This document shows, piece after piece, positions 1 through 6,934 of a stretch of 15,753 nt of DNA. Source of the DNA: Bacteroidota bacterium (lineage in GTDB: Bacteria > Bacteroidota > Ignavibacteria > UBA10030 > F1-140-MAGs086). The notes beneath the pieces were generated by a model that was not told the origin of the DNA, made no database searches, and saw only the letters and a list, made by a program, of their open reading frames with translations. The stretch is taken from positions 1 to 15,753 of the forward strand of contig SXSO01000026.1 in assembly GCA_005792205.1 (NCBI GenBank). The letters run 5' to 3'. A program made the position numbers and the translations under genes. How positions within the stretch are numbered: the stretch's first letter is position 1; each line of letters starts with the position of its first letter.

Positions 1-6
1 AAAAAC

Positions 7-1293
7 TTATTTTATCAAAATCATTTTCTTCATTTCGGAAAAATTATTTGTTGTCAATTTGTAAAAATAAATTCCACTGTTCAAATTATTTGCGTCAAAA
101 TCGATTTCATAAAATCCAACATTTTTATTTTCATTCACAATTGTTTTTATTTCTCGTCCCAAAACATCGTAAATTTTTAAACTCACAAAACCACTTTTTG
201 CAATTTCATATTTTATTTTTGTTTTCGGATTAAATGGATTTGGATAATTTTGTTTCAAAGAAAATTGTTTCGGAAAATTATTTTCAAGAACACTTTGCTC
301 TTCATCAGAAAAAATTACCAACGAAAAATTTGCTTCAGCATCTTCAAAATAAAATGTTGAAATTGAATCTAAAGTAATACTATTGTAAATTGTAATTGTC
401 CCATTTCTTCCAACATAAAGAAAATTATTGTTGTCAATTACAATATCGCCTTCAGTTAAATTTGAAGTCATCGTGTCAGCGGTCAAAGTATTATATTTTT
501 TGATATTTGCACCAGAATAATAACCGCTTGCAAACCCAATGTTTTCAGTATTGATAGCAACATCAGAAATACTTGCATTACATTTTGCAAACCCAATAAA
601 TTGATTTGTCAACGGATTGTAAATATCAATTTCACCGTCATTTGCAAACCAATTTCCCGTACAAACAATATTTAAATTTCCAAAATTATCTACAAAAATT
701 TTTTGCGGATTTTTATAAGTAAAAATTGTATCAATAATTTTATTTGTCAAAATTGAAATCACAGTTATGCTTGAATCACTAATAAATGTTGATGGATTCA
801 GTGATTGCGCAACATAAAGTTTATCACCATAAATCGCCATTCCTTCAGGACCACTTCCAATATTGATTTCATTTTCTATTTGCAATGTTTGTGGATTAAA
901 TATTAAAACACTTCCACTCATAAAACAAGAAATATATGCTCGTGTTTCATTGAGAAAAATAATATCGTATGGAGATTTTCCATCAGGAATTGGAATAGTA
1001 ATTGGAGTTAAACTGTCATTATTAATAATATCTTCAATGTCAAAAATTTGAAGCGACGCATTTATTCCAATAAATGCATCTCCAGAATTTACAACATAAA
1101 TTTGTTCATCAAAAATAACAAGCGAATTTGCAGTTGGGCCAATTGATGCAACACTATCATTTACTATATTATTTGCAATATCAATATGAGTAAGTGTTTG
1201 ATTTTGATATTTGCGAATTGCAAATAAATGATTTTGTGTTGCAAAAATTTTTGCGTTGAAAAAAAATAAAAATAATAATATGATTCGTTTCAT
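7..1293 (-). CDS. T9SS-sorted BtuG-like beta-propeller protein, third gene of the B12 uptake operon
   Basis: A 428-residue exported protein in three parts. Residues 1-18 are a hydrophobic signal peptide with no lipobox cysteine. Residues about 20-330 are YncE/DUF5074-like propeller repeats. Residues about 343-428 are a T9SS type A sorting domain with NYPNPFNPKTKI (349-360), SLKIYDVLGREI (371-382) and a basic C-terminal end. The propeller resembles the preceding lipoprotein: GSGPEGMAIYG (146-156) matches GNNPEGIAIFG there, and the flanking strands align. It starts 45 nt after the preceding gene with no terminator between, so it is probably co-transcribed under the cobalamin riboswitch. No clear Shine-Dalgarno is visible. 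Inference: a surface or secreted cobalamin- (or corrinoid-) binding propeller delivered by T9SS. The fold and sorting call is firm; the ligand rests on operon context and paralogy only. The stop is 6 nt from the window edge, so any further operon gene is not visible. Confidence 0.85.
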   Translation of the reverse strand: MKRIILLFLFFFNAKIFATQNHLFAIRKYQNQTLTHIDIANNIVNDSVASIGPTANSLVIFDEQIYVVNSGDAFIGINASLQIFDIEDIINNDSLTPITIPIPDGKSPYDIIFLNETRAYISCFMSGSVLIFNPQTLQIENEINIGSGPEGMAIYGDKLYVAQSLNPSTFISDSSITVISILTNKIIDTIFTYKNPQKIFVDNFGNLNIVCTGNWFANDGEIDIYNPLTNQFIGFAKCNASISDVAINTENIGFASGYYSGANIKKYNTLTADTMTSNLTEGDIVIDNNNFLYVGRNGTITIYNSITLDSISTFYFEDAEANFSLVIFSDEEQSVLENNFPKQFSLKQNYPNPFNPKTKIKYEIAKSGFVSLKIYDVLGREIKTIVNENKNVGFYEIDFDANNLNSGIYFYKLTTNNFSEMKKMILIK

Positions 1294-1338
1294 TGGTTTA
1301 TTTGGTTTATAATATTGAATATATGTTTGAAAAAAAAT

Positions 1339-2379
1339 TTATTTTTTAAAAGCAAAAGATGAAGGATTTATTCCAACATCAAATGAGTTTCTAAATTGTC
1401 CCAAAATAGAAATAACTTTTATTGTTCCATTTTGAATATAGTTTTTTGCATCAGATAAATATAAATTATGATTTATTTCATCGTATGCAATTGAATAAAA
1501 TTTTCCAGAAAAAAAATTTCCAATGAGTTTATTAGTGAGTGTATTTATTTGTAAAATGTTTTTTTCACCACACGCAAAACCATTGTCATTATTGGTCAAA
1601 ACCATTTTAAATGAATGATCTCCAATAAAAATTGAATCAATTATTTTTTCAGTTGTTGGAGATACAATAAAAATTTTACTCCAAGTATCATCAGTTGTAT
1701 CAGTAAATGAATTATATTTTCCTGCACATAAAACATAAACTTCTCCATCGTTATCAATTTTTATTTCAACAGGATTATCTCCAACTTTCAAAGTATTTCG
1801 AACTTCAAAATTTTCTAAATCTAAAATTGAAATCGTATTTCCGTTTCCCAATCCACTATTTGCAACAAAACATTTGTTTCCAAAAATTGCAATACCTTCA
1901 GGATTATTTCCAACTTGAATCCTTTTCAAAATACTTTTTTGAAATACATTCAAAACTAAAACGGAATTGTCATACAAATTTGTAACTAAAGCAATTGAAT
2001 CATTTAAAAATTCCATTTGTCTTGGACTTCTGTTTTGACCAATGTTTATAGTAGCAATATTAATATTAGAATTTATATTTATGATTTCAATTTTATGAGA
2101 ATTATTCACAACTATGTATCCCAAACTATCGCGAATTTCAATTTCATTTCCAACATCTCCTAAATTTTTGTGATTAGTATTATAAAAAATATTGTTGTAA
2201 ATTTTTTGTTGATTAAAGTTATAAAATGAAATTTCACTATTTCCTCTTCCAAAATTTCCTTCGTTTAAAACATAGACACCACTCACATTTTCTGCAATCA
2301 TTTCTTGCGAAACACCAGTTGGATTTTTCACACAACTACTAAATAAAATCACAATCAAAAAGAAAACCAAAATTTTCAT
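1339..2379 (-). CDS. btuG: BtuG-type DUF5074 surface lipoprotein (cobalamin capture)
   Basis: A 346-residue lipoprotein. The signal peptide ends in LFSSC with the lipidated cysteine at residue 16, followed by VKNP. The mature protein is a repeat-built beta-propeller. It opens with VYVLNEGNFGRGN (35-47), the motif I associate with DUF5074 proteins, and later has GNNPEGIAIFG (157-167) and GDNPVEIKIDNDG (200-212). In Bacteroides, BtuG is a surface-exposed propeller lipoprotein of this class that binds cobalamin very tightly and caps BtuB. Here the gene overlaps the btuB stop by ATGA, which implies translational coupling, and a GGAG Shine-Dalgarno lies 10 nt upstream (2393-2390). It sits downstream of a cobalamin riboswitch. 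Family motif, coupling and riboswitch agree, so the BtuG role is a strong inference; binding residues cannot be assigned by eye. Confidence 0.85.
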   Translation of the reverse strand: MKILVFFLIVILFSSCVKNPTGVSQEMIAENVSGVYVLNEGNFGRGNSEISFYNFNQQKIYNNIFYNTNHKNLGDVGNEIEIRDSLGYIVVNNSHKIEIININSNINIATINIGQNRSPRQMEFLNDSIALVTNLYDNSVLVLNVFQKSILKRIQVGNNPEGIAIFGNKCFVANSGLGNGNTISILDLENFEVRNTLKVGDNPVEIKIDNDGEVYVLCAGKYNSFTDTTDDTWSKIFIVSPTTEKIIDSIFIGDHSFKMVLTNNDNGFACGEKNILQINTLTNKLIGNFFSGKFYSIAYDEINHNLYLSDAKNYIQNGTIKVISILGQFRNSFDVGINPSSFAFKK

Positions 2380-4250
2380 TTTAAATAAACTCCAAATTGA
2401 AATTTAATTTCACGAAGTGGTATTGGATAAAACGCAATATATTGATAATCAGTATTGAATAAATTTGTAATTTCAATTTTTGCATTTACAAATTTATCTG
2501 TTTCAAATTCAATTTTTTTTGAAAGCGAAATATCAGTTACAAAAAAACTTGGTAAAAATTTATCGTTAATTTCCGTTGTATATTTAAAACTTTGCCACAA
2601 ATTTTTTACAACAAAATTGTAATCATTTTGAAAATATGAAATGATAAAATTTACAGTTTGTTTTGGTTGATAAATTAAATACTTATTGTATGTTTTATCA
2701 TTTTCAAATTCGCGATTTTTATTTTTCGCTTCACAATATGTTGTATTGAAAATTATATTTAGTTTTTCATTTAATAACTTACAATTCAAATCAATTTCAA
2801 TTCCTGTGGAAAGTGATTTGCCTATATTTTTCGGTATCCAAACCCCACTTGTGTTTGGACTCCAAATTACTTTATTGCGGGAATTAACAACAAAATAATT
2901 TGTTTCAAAATTCATTTTAAAAAAACTATTGTTCAAAAAATAAAAAATTCCAAAATCAAAAAGAAAATTTTCTTCAGGTTTTAAATTTGGGTTTCCTCCT
3001 TCTTTCCAAAACATATCATTAAATGTTGGAATATGAAATGAATTCCCAAACGAAAATTTAAACTCATAATTTTTTAAAAAGAATTTATTCTCAATTTTTC
3101 CAGAAAAAAAGTTTCCGACGTCTGAATAATTCGAAAAATTAAATGATGGTGCAATTAAAATATTTTCCGACAGTAAATTTGGTGTATAATTAAAATTGCA
3201 AAATATATTTTCTTCAATTCTATTTGTTTTTTTTAAAGCATTGCTCGTAATATTAGAAAATCTAATTTCACTTCCCAAGTGAATTGACAAATCATTTATT
3301 TTATCAAAATAAATTTCATCTTTCAATGTGAAATTTCTATTTATGTAAAAATTGAAAAGCGGTTTTTCATCCAATAAAATTAAGGAATCTATAAATACTG
3401 ATTCGTTGTAATTTATATAACTTGAAAACTTATTTTTTAAATTAAAAATTTTATTTTCATTTACAAAAAAAAGTTTAAAGTCATTTTCTTCTAAATTTGA
3501 TTTCCCAATTGAAAAAATATTTGTCGTTTGACTTGGGATTTTTTTATTTGAATTATTTGCATAAAATTCAAAAAATGAATTTTTAGAATCAATTCTAAAA
3601 TTGAAATTGTGAATTTGATAAGAAGAATTTTTTCGTTTGAGTTTAGTTTTATTTTTTCCGTCGTGAAAATAAAATGAATAATCATTTTTAGAAAACTCAT
3701 TTACAAAATTGATTCTATAACAAAAATCAGGAAAAATTTCTCCATTTATATTATTTTGAAAAAAATAAAATCCATTTTGCCCAAATGAAAAAATTGACTT
3801 CAAATTAAATTTTGCTTCTCCTTTTTTTGTAATAAAATTTACTGCACTCATTGAATTAACTCCAAAATTATTAGAAATGTTTTTTGAAATTTCAATCTCT
3901 TCTATATTTGAATTTAAAATCGATGTTAAATCTGTAATCCCATTTTGTGAATTTGTAATGTTTATTCCATTCAATAAAACCGCTGTATTATTTGCATTCA
4001 ATCCACGAAATGAAATTGTGTTAAGAAAGTTTCCATATGATTTAAAATTTATTCCTGAATTAAATTTAAAAAGAGTTGAAACATTTTTTCCAATTTCATT
4101 TTCAAGAAATGTGGAGTCAATTTTTTGGAACGAAAAATTTTCCCTTTTTGCGTTTATCACAACATCGCTTAAATGATATACTTTGAGTGAATCAAAACAA
4201 AAAGAATTTTCACAAACGAAAAAAAACACTAATACAAAAACTTTATTCAT
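2376..4250 (-). CDS. btuB: BtuB-type TonB-dependent cobalamin receptor
   Basis: A 624-residue outer-membrane receptor, close to the usual BtuB length. I start it at ATG 4250-4248 because MNKVFVLVFFFVCENSFCF is a signal peptide there. The open frame continues to 4316, but that would prepend 22 residues read from the riboswitch expression platform. Near the mature N-terminus, HLSDVVINAKRE (26-37) is a TonB-box-like start. The plug follows, with FRGLNANNTAVLLNG (81-95). The rest is a 22-strand-type barrel rich in alternating aromatic and polar residues. It ends with NLFNTDYQYIAFYPIPLREI and a last strand, as in BtuB. A cobalamin riboswitch directly upstream and a BtuG-like lipoprotein overlapping downstream support cobalamin as substrate. 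It would take B12 across the outer membrane using TonB energy; no TonB or BtuCDF genes are in the window. Its lysine-rich, AT-rich coding matches its operon partners. Confidence 0.9.
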   Translation of the reverse strand: MNKVFVLVFFFVCENSFCFDSLKVYHLSDVVINAKRENFSFQKIDSTFLENEIGKNVSTLFKFNSGINFKSYGNFLNTISFRGLNANNTAVLLNGINITNSQNGITDLTSILNSNIEEIEISKNISNNFGVNSMSAVNFITKKGEAKFNLKSIFSFGQNGFYFFQNNINGEIFPDFCYRINFVNEFSKNDYSFYFHDGKNKTKLKRKNSSYQIHNFNFRIDSKNSFFEFYANNSNKKIPSQTTNIFSIGKSNLEENDFKLFFVNENKIFNLKNKFSSYINYNESVFIDSLILLDEKPLFNFYINRNFTLKDEIYFDKINDLSIHLGSEIRFSNITSNALKKTNRIEENIFCNFNYTPNLLSENILIAPSFNFSNYSDVGNFFSGKIENKFFLKNYEFKFSFGNSFHIPTFNDMFWKEGGNPNLKPEENFLFDFGIFYFLNNSFFKMNFETNYFVVNSRNKVIWSPNTSGVWIPKNIGKSLSTGIEIDLNCKLLNEKLNIIFNTTYCEAKNKNREFENDKTYNKYLIYQPKQTVNFIISYFQNDYNFVVKNLWQSFKYTTEINDKFLPSFFVTDISLSKKIEFETDKFVNAKIEITNLFNTDYQYIAFYPIPLREIKFQFGVYLK

Positions 4251-4289
4251 AAATAAAAAAACTCTATCTTCATAAAAAGATAGAGTTTT
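4251..4289 (-). terminator. Riboswitch-controlled intrinsic terminator upstream of btuB
   Basis: In the transcript, a 13-bp perfect stem (4289-4277 pairing with 4270-4258) with a 6-nt loop is followed by a U-rich run (4257-4251), and then immediately by the btuB ATG at 4250. Its position after the cobalamin aptamer and before the gene makes it the likely expression platform. The 3' arm contains the only purine-rich stretch near the ATG, so the hairpin could also hide a weak ribosome site. Confidence 0.85.
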
Positions 4290-4322
4290 AAAATTAAAAC
4301 CTACATCTCTTTCCACGAAGAT
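4274..4322 (-). promoter_or_regulatory. Candidate P13 kissing hairpin and competing antiterminator
   Basis: In the transcript, 4321-4318 (UCUU) pairs with 4311-4308 (AAGA) around loop CGUGGA. The GUGG in this loop (4316-4313) is the perfect complement of CCAC (4404-4401) in the aptamer, as expected for the L5-L13 kissing interaction of cobalamin riboswitches. The overlapping alternative pairs 4312-4305 with 4281-4274 (8 bp, one G-U) and 4301-4296 with 4289-4284 (6 bp, one G-U), separated by a 3x2 internal loop. This would consume both the P13 3' arm and the whole terminator 5' arm. The two folds cannot coexist. Base pairing was worked out by hand and no energies were calculated. Confidence 0.65.
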
Positions 4323-4336
4323 TGTATTGTAAGGAA

Positions 4337-4506
4337 AAAAATTTGGCAGGTCTTCTGACTTGTCATTTTTTTAACACCTTCCCTCAAAAAAAAATTTGAA
4401 GTGGTAATTTTGTTAAAAAAAAATTTATGACTTACAGCTGCGGGACAGTTTCCGACTTTCACGGAATTCCCTTTTCATCTCAATAATATTGAGACACCAA
4501 ATTTTT
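4337..4506 (-). promoter_or_regulatory. Cobalamin (B12) riboswitch aptamer
   Basis: Read on the minus strand, the segment has the conserved cobalamin riboswitch blocks in order: AAAAGGGAATTCCGTGAAA, then CTGTCCCGCAGCTGTAAG, then ACCACTT, then GAGGGAAGGTG, and finally the B12-box AGTCAGAAGACCTGCC (4360-4345). A P1 helix closes it: AAATTTGG (about 4503-4496) against CCAAATTT (about 4346-4339). A peripheral hairpin, GTCTCAATATTATTGAGAT, follows the 5' P1 strand. The aptamer begins 16 nt after the ssb stop and lies upstream of btuB, so it senses cobalamin and should shut down B12 uptake genes when the vitamin is plentiful. Its promoter is not evident and must lie in the ssb 3' end or further upstream. 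Confidence 0.95.
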
Positions 4507-4521
4507 AAAAAAATAAATTAT

Positions 4522-4935
4522 TTAAAACGGTAAATCGTCTTCACTTGTTTCAGATGAATTAGAAACATCAGAATTATCAGAAACATTGTTGTTACTACTT
4601 TCATTACTTTTCTTTCCAAGCATAACTAAATTATTTGCAATTATTTCAGTTTTGTAATGTTTCTGTCCATCTTTCTCCCAACTGCTATATTGAATTTTTC
4701 CTTCAATACAAACTGAACTTCCCTTTTTTAAATACTCAGAAACAATTTCTGCAGTTCTTCCAAAGGCAACAATTTTATGCCATTCAGTTTTTTCTTGAAA
4801 ATTTCCAGATTCATCTTTTCTTTTTTCGCTTGTAGCAATTGAAAATTGGGCAATAGATAAATCTCCACTTGTTTTACGAAGTTCAGGATCTCCTCCAAGA
4901 TTTCCTATAAGTATTACTTTATTTAATGATGCCAT
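4522..4935 (-). CDS. ssb: Single-stranded DNA-binding protein
   Basis: A 137-residue SSB that coats single-stranded DNA in replication, recombination and repair. The OB-fold spans residues 1-107, with the usual start NKVILIGNLGGDPELR (5-20) and a core containing EWHKIVAFGRTAEI. A serine/asparagine-rich flexible linker (about 110-130) leads to the acidic tip EDDLPF, the site used to recruit partner proteins (typically DDDIPF). The length is slightly short but normal for the family. No strong Shine-Dalgarno precedes the ATG, and the 53-nt upstream gap is very AT-rich; I could not identify a promoter with confidence. It is not functionally tied to the B12 unit downstream. With only 16 nt between its stop and the aptamer, and no terminator, ssb transcripts may run into the riboswitch. 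Confidence 0.96.
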   Translation of the reverse strand: MASLNKVILIGNLGGDPELRKTSGDLSIAQFSIATSEKRKDESGNFQEKTEWHKIVAFGRTAEIVSEYLKKGSSVCIEGKIQYSSWEKDGQKHYKTEIIANNLVMLGKKSNESSNNNVSDNSDVSNSSETSEDDLPF

Positions 4936-4988
4936 ATGTTTAAATTTTATATGAATAAATTTACAATAAAAATTTTAAAGCACAAGTT

Positions 4989-5795
4989 CTATTTTTTTTC
5001 TTCATATAAAAAAAATTTTTTCTCGTTTAGAAGAAAAATTTTATTTTCATATAAAGCAACATCTTGAATTTTAAAATCAAACTTTTTTTCTTCAAAAAAT
5101 TTTCCTTGAAGAAAAAAAATTTTCAAACTTGAATCATCAGCAACATAAATTTTGTCATCATAAATTGAAAACCCATTTGCATTTTTTAAAACTTCATTTC
5201 CTATTGTAAAAAAATAGTTTCCAAATTCATCAAAACAAATTATTTTATTTTTTTCTAAAACATATAATTGATTGAGTGAATCAAATTCAATTTGAACAGG
5301 AAATTTTATTTTTCCACTTCCCGCATCAATTCCTCCAATTATTTTTTCAACATTTTTAGAAAAATCAGAAAACTTTAAAACTCTTTTATTTTCTCCATCA
5401 AGAATGTGAATTTCGTTTTTAGAATTCACAACAACACTTTGCACAAATCTAAATCTATTTTCCAAATTCTCATTTTCATAAGTCGAAAATGAAGCAATAA
5501 AATTAAGATGTTTATCAAATCTTTGAACTCTATGATTTTCAAAATCAGCAACAAAAACATCCAATCAGTTTTTAGCAAAAATGTCCTTTGGAAATTGAAA
5601 TTGAAAATCTCCCCATCCACAATTCCCAATAGAAATTATTGAATCTCCATTCAAAGAAAATTTTTGGACAAAACAATTTTCTTCATCCACAACAAAAATA
5701 TTTCCGTTCACATCTATGGAAATTGCTTTTGCTTTTTCAAAATTTCCAAAATGGTTTTGAAATAATAAAATAAAAAATGCAAAAAATGTATTCAT
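4989..5795 (-). pseudogene. NHL-repeat beta-propeller protein interrupted by an in-frame TGA
   Basis: Read as one frame from ATG 5795, this encodes about 268 residues: a short hydrophobic signal peptide (1-17), then NHL-type repeats such as ISIDVNGNIFVVDEENCFVQKF and FVADFENHRVQRF. A TGA at 5567-5565 interrupts it after FPKDIFAKN, and the same frame carries on without a shift as LDVFVADFENHRVQRF. In NHL repeats a glycine is typical at the interrupted position, so a GGA-to-TGA change is the simplest cause. A TTG directly follows the stop, but no Shine-Dalgarno supports a restart. The gene would have encoded a periplasmic or exported propeller of unknown role. It starts only 9 nt after the terminator of the upstream cluster, so its expression may be low. 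A sequencing error is an equally possible explanation. It ends 53 nt before ssb. Confidence 0.7.
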
Positions 5796-5800
5796 ACGAA

Positions 5801-5835
5801 TAAAAAGAGGAATTTAGATTCACCAAATTCCTCTT
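5801..5835 (-). terminator. Intrinsic terminator after the PorV-family gene
   Basis: In the transcript, an 11-bp perfect stem (5835-5825 with 5815-5805; arm AAGAGGAATTT) with a 9-nt loop is followed by TTTTATT-type U-rich sequence. It closes the 13868-5862 gene cluster, 26 nt after its last stop. On the plus strand the stem is followed by GTTTTTC, so it could work weakly in that direction too, but no plus-strand gene ends there. Confidence 0.85.
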
Positions 5836-5861
5836 GTTTTTCAACTAACTAAAACGAACAA

Positions 5862-6917
5862 CTAAAATCCCAAAGTAATTGAAAAAATATTATTTCCATC
5901 AAAAAATTGTGTTGTGCGATATGCATAATCAATTCCAAGTTTCATATCTCCAAAATCTTGATTGACTCCAAAACCAAATGTTGGACCAAAAATATAATTT
6001 GTTTTATCGCTTGTTGCAAATGATTCGTTTTCTATATCTTGCGAAAATGAAGTTCCTCCTCGAACATAAAATAAATCGTTATATCCATATTCAACACCAA
6101 CTTTATATTCATCAGATGCAAAATTATTGTTTTGGAAAAGTCCACTAAATGAAAGTACATCTGTTTCATCAATTTTATGTTTATAACCAAGTCCAATTTC
6201 AATTGTGGAAGGAAGTTCGGCTTCGGCTGCAATCACTTTGTAAAATGATGGACCTCTTTCAGTATTATCCACATCACCTTGACGAATCAAACCACTTCCA
6301 TCATATTGCATTGAAGCACCAATATTTTTTACTACAAGTCCTAAACTTAATCCATCAAATCCCGCAAAATTGTGATATTGGATTCCTGCATTAAAAGCAA
6401 CTCCTGTTGCATTTACTCTATCCATTGTTTCTGAAATTAAATTTGTTGTAACTCCAACAAAAGTATTATCAGAAAGTTTTTTAGAATAAGTTACACCAAG
6501 TGTTACAAATGTTGGCGAAATAAGTGATCCCGTTCCATCTGGTTGTTCTTCCGTTGTTACAGGAATATCTCCAATTGAAAGAGATTTTAAACTGAATCCA
6601 ATTGAACCAAATCCTTCAAACGAACTTGATGCAGCAAAATAATCAACACCAATATCAGCAATGTAATTCATGTGTGAAAATATTGCAGAAGCACCACTGT
6701 TTGAATTAGAAAGACCTGCAGGATTCCAATAAATTGCTTCAATTCCTGTTGTGAAAGCATGCGTTGAACCACTCATTGCAATATCTCTTGCTCCAGCTGG
6801 AATAAAAAGTTGTGCAGCAGCAGCAGTTCCTGCTTTATCGTTTCTTCCTGCAAAAGAATTGTTTGAAATAAATATCAAACTTGCAATCAAAATAAATATC
6901 TTAAAAATGTTTGTCAT
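5862..6917 (-). CDS. PorV/PorQ-family outer-membrane beta-barrel protein
   Basis: A 351-residue protein from ATG 6917-6915. I prefer this start to the ATG at 6932 because AAAGGG (6929-6924) sits 6 nt upstream as a Shine-Dalgarno and the signal peptide MTNIFKIFILIASLIFISNN begins there. The mature N-terminus has the family signature: AGTAAAAQLFIPAGARDIAM, then EAIYWNPAGLS (from the usual ARxxAMGxA...AxYWNPAGL pattern). The remainder is amphipathic strands ending in a final strand SITLGF, consistent with a FadL-like barrel. In T9SS, PorV shuttles cargo from the translocon to the attachment complex; other members of the family have no known job. It is the last gene of a cluster and lies 17 nt after a protein with a sorting-like tail, which hints at a dedicated partner. 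Whether it is the main PorV or a paralog cannot be told here. Confidence 0.88.
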   Translation of the reverse strand: MTNIFKIFILIASLIFISNNSFAGRNDKAGTAAAAQLFIPAGARDIAMSGSTHAFTTGIEAIYWNPAGLSNSNSGASAIFSHMNYIADIGVDYFAASSSFEGFGSIGFSLKSLSIGDIPVTTEEQPDGTGSLISPTFVTLGVTYSKKLSDNTFVGVTTNLISETMDRVNATGVAFNAGIQYHNFAGFDGLSLGLVVKNIGASMQYDGSGLIRQGDVDNTERGPSFYKVIAAEAELPSTIEIGLGYKHKIDETDVLSFSGLFQNNNFASDEYKVGVEYGYNDLFYVRGGTSFSQDIENESFATSDKTNYIFGPTFGFGVNQDFGDMKLGIDYAYRTTQFFDGNNIFSITLGF

Positions 6918-6934
6918 AATTTTCCCTTTCATAA

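Noticed and set aside
4251..4316. Longer btuB start at 4316 adding 22 residues
   Set aside because: This stretch is the P13 hairpin, antiterminator and terminator of the riboswitch. A proper signal peptide begins only at ATG 4250.
4501..4521. AT-rich run between ssb and the aptamer as a terminator
   Set aside because: No stable GC-containing stem is present; the A/T runs belong partly to the aptamer P1 helix.
5565..5567. UGA recoded as glycine, tryptophan or selenocysteine
   Set aside because: None of the other long genes in the window contains an in-frame TGA, no SECIS-like hairpin is apparent right after it, and T9SS-bearing lineages use the standard meaning of UGA as far as I know. A mutation or sequencing error is simpler.
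5426..5629. Frameshift explanation for the NHL gene, using the overlapping minus-strand frame
   Set aside because: That frame encodes no NHL motif. The repeat continues in the same frame on both sides of the TGA, so a substitution and not an indel is indicated.
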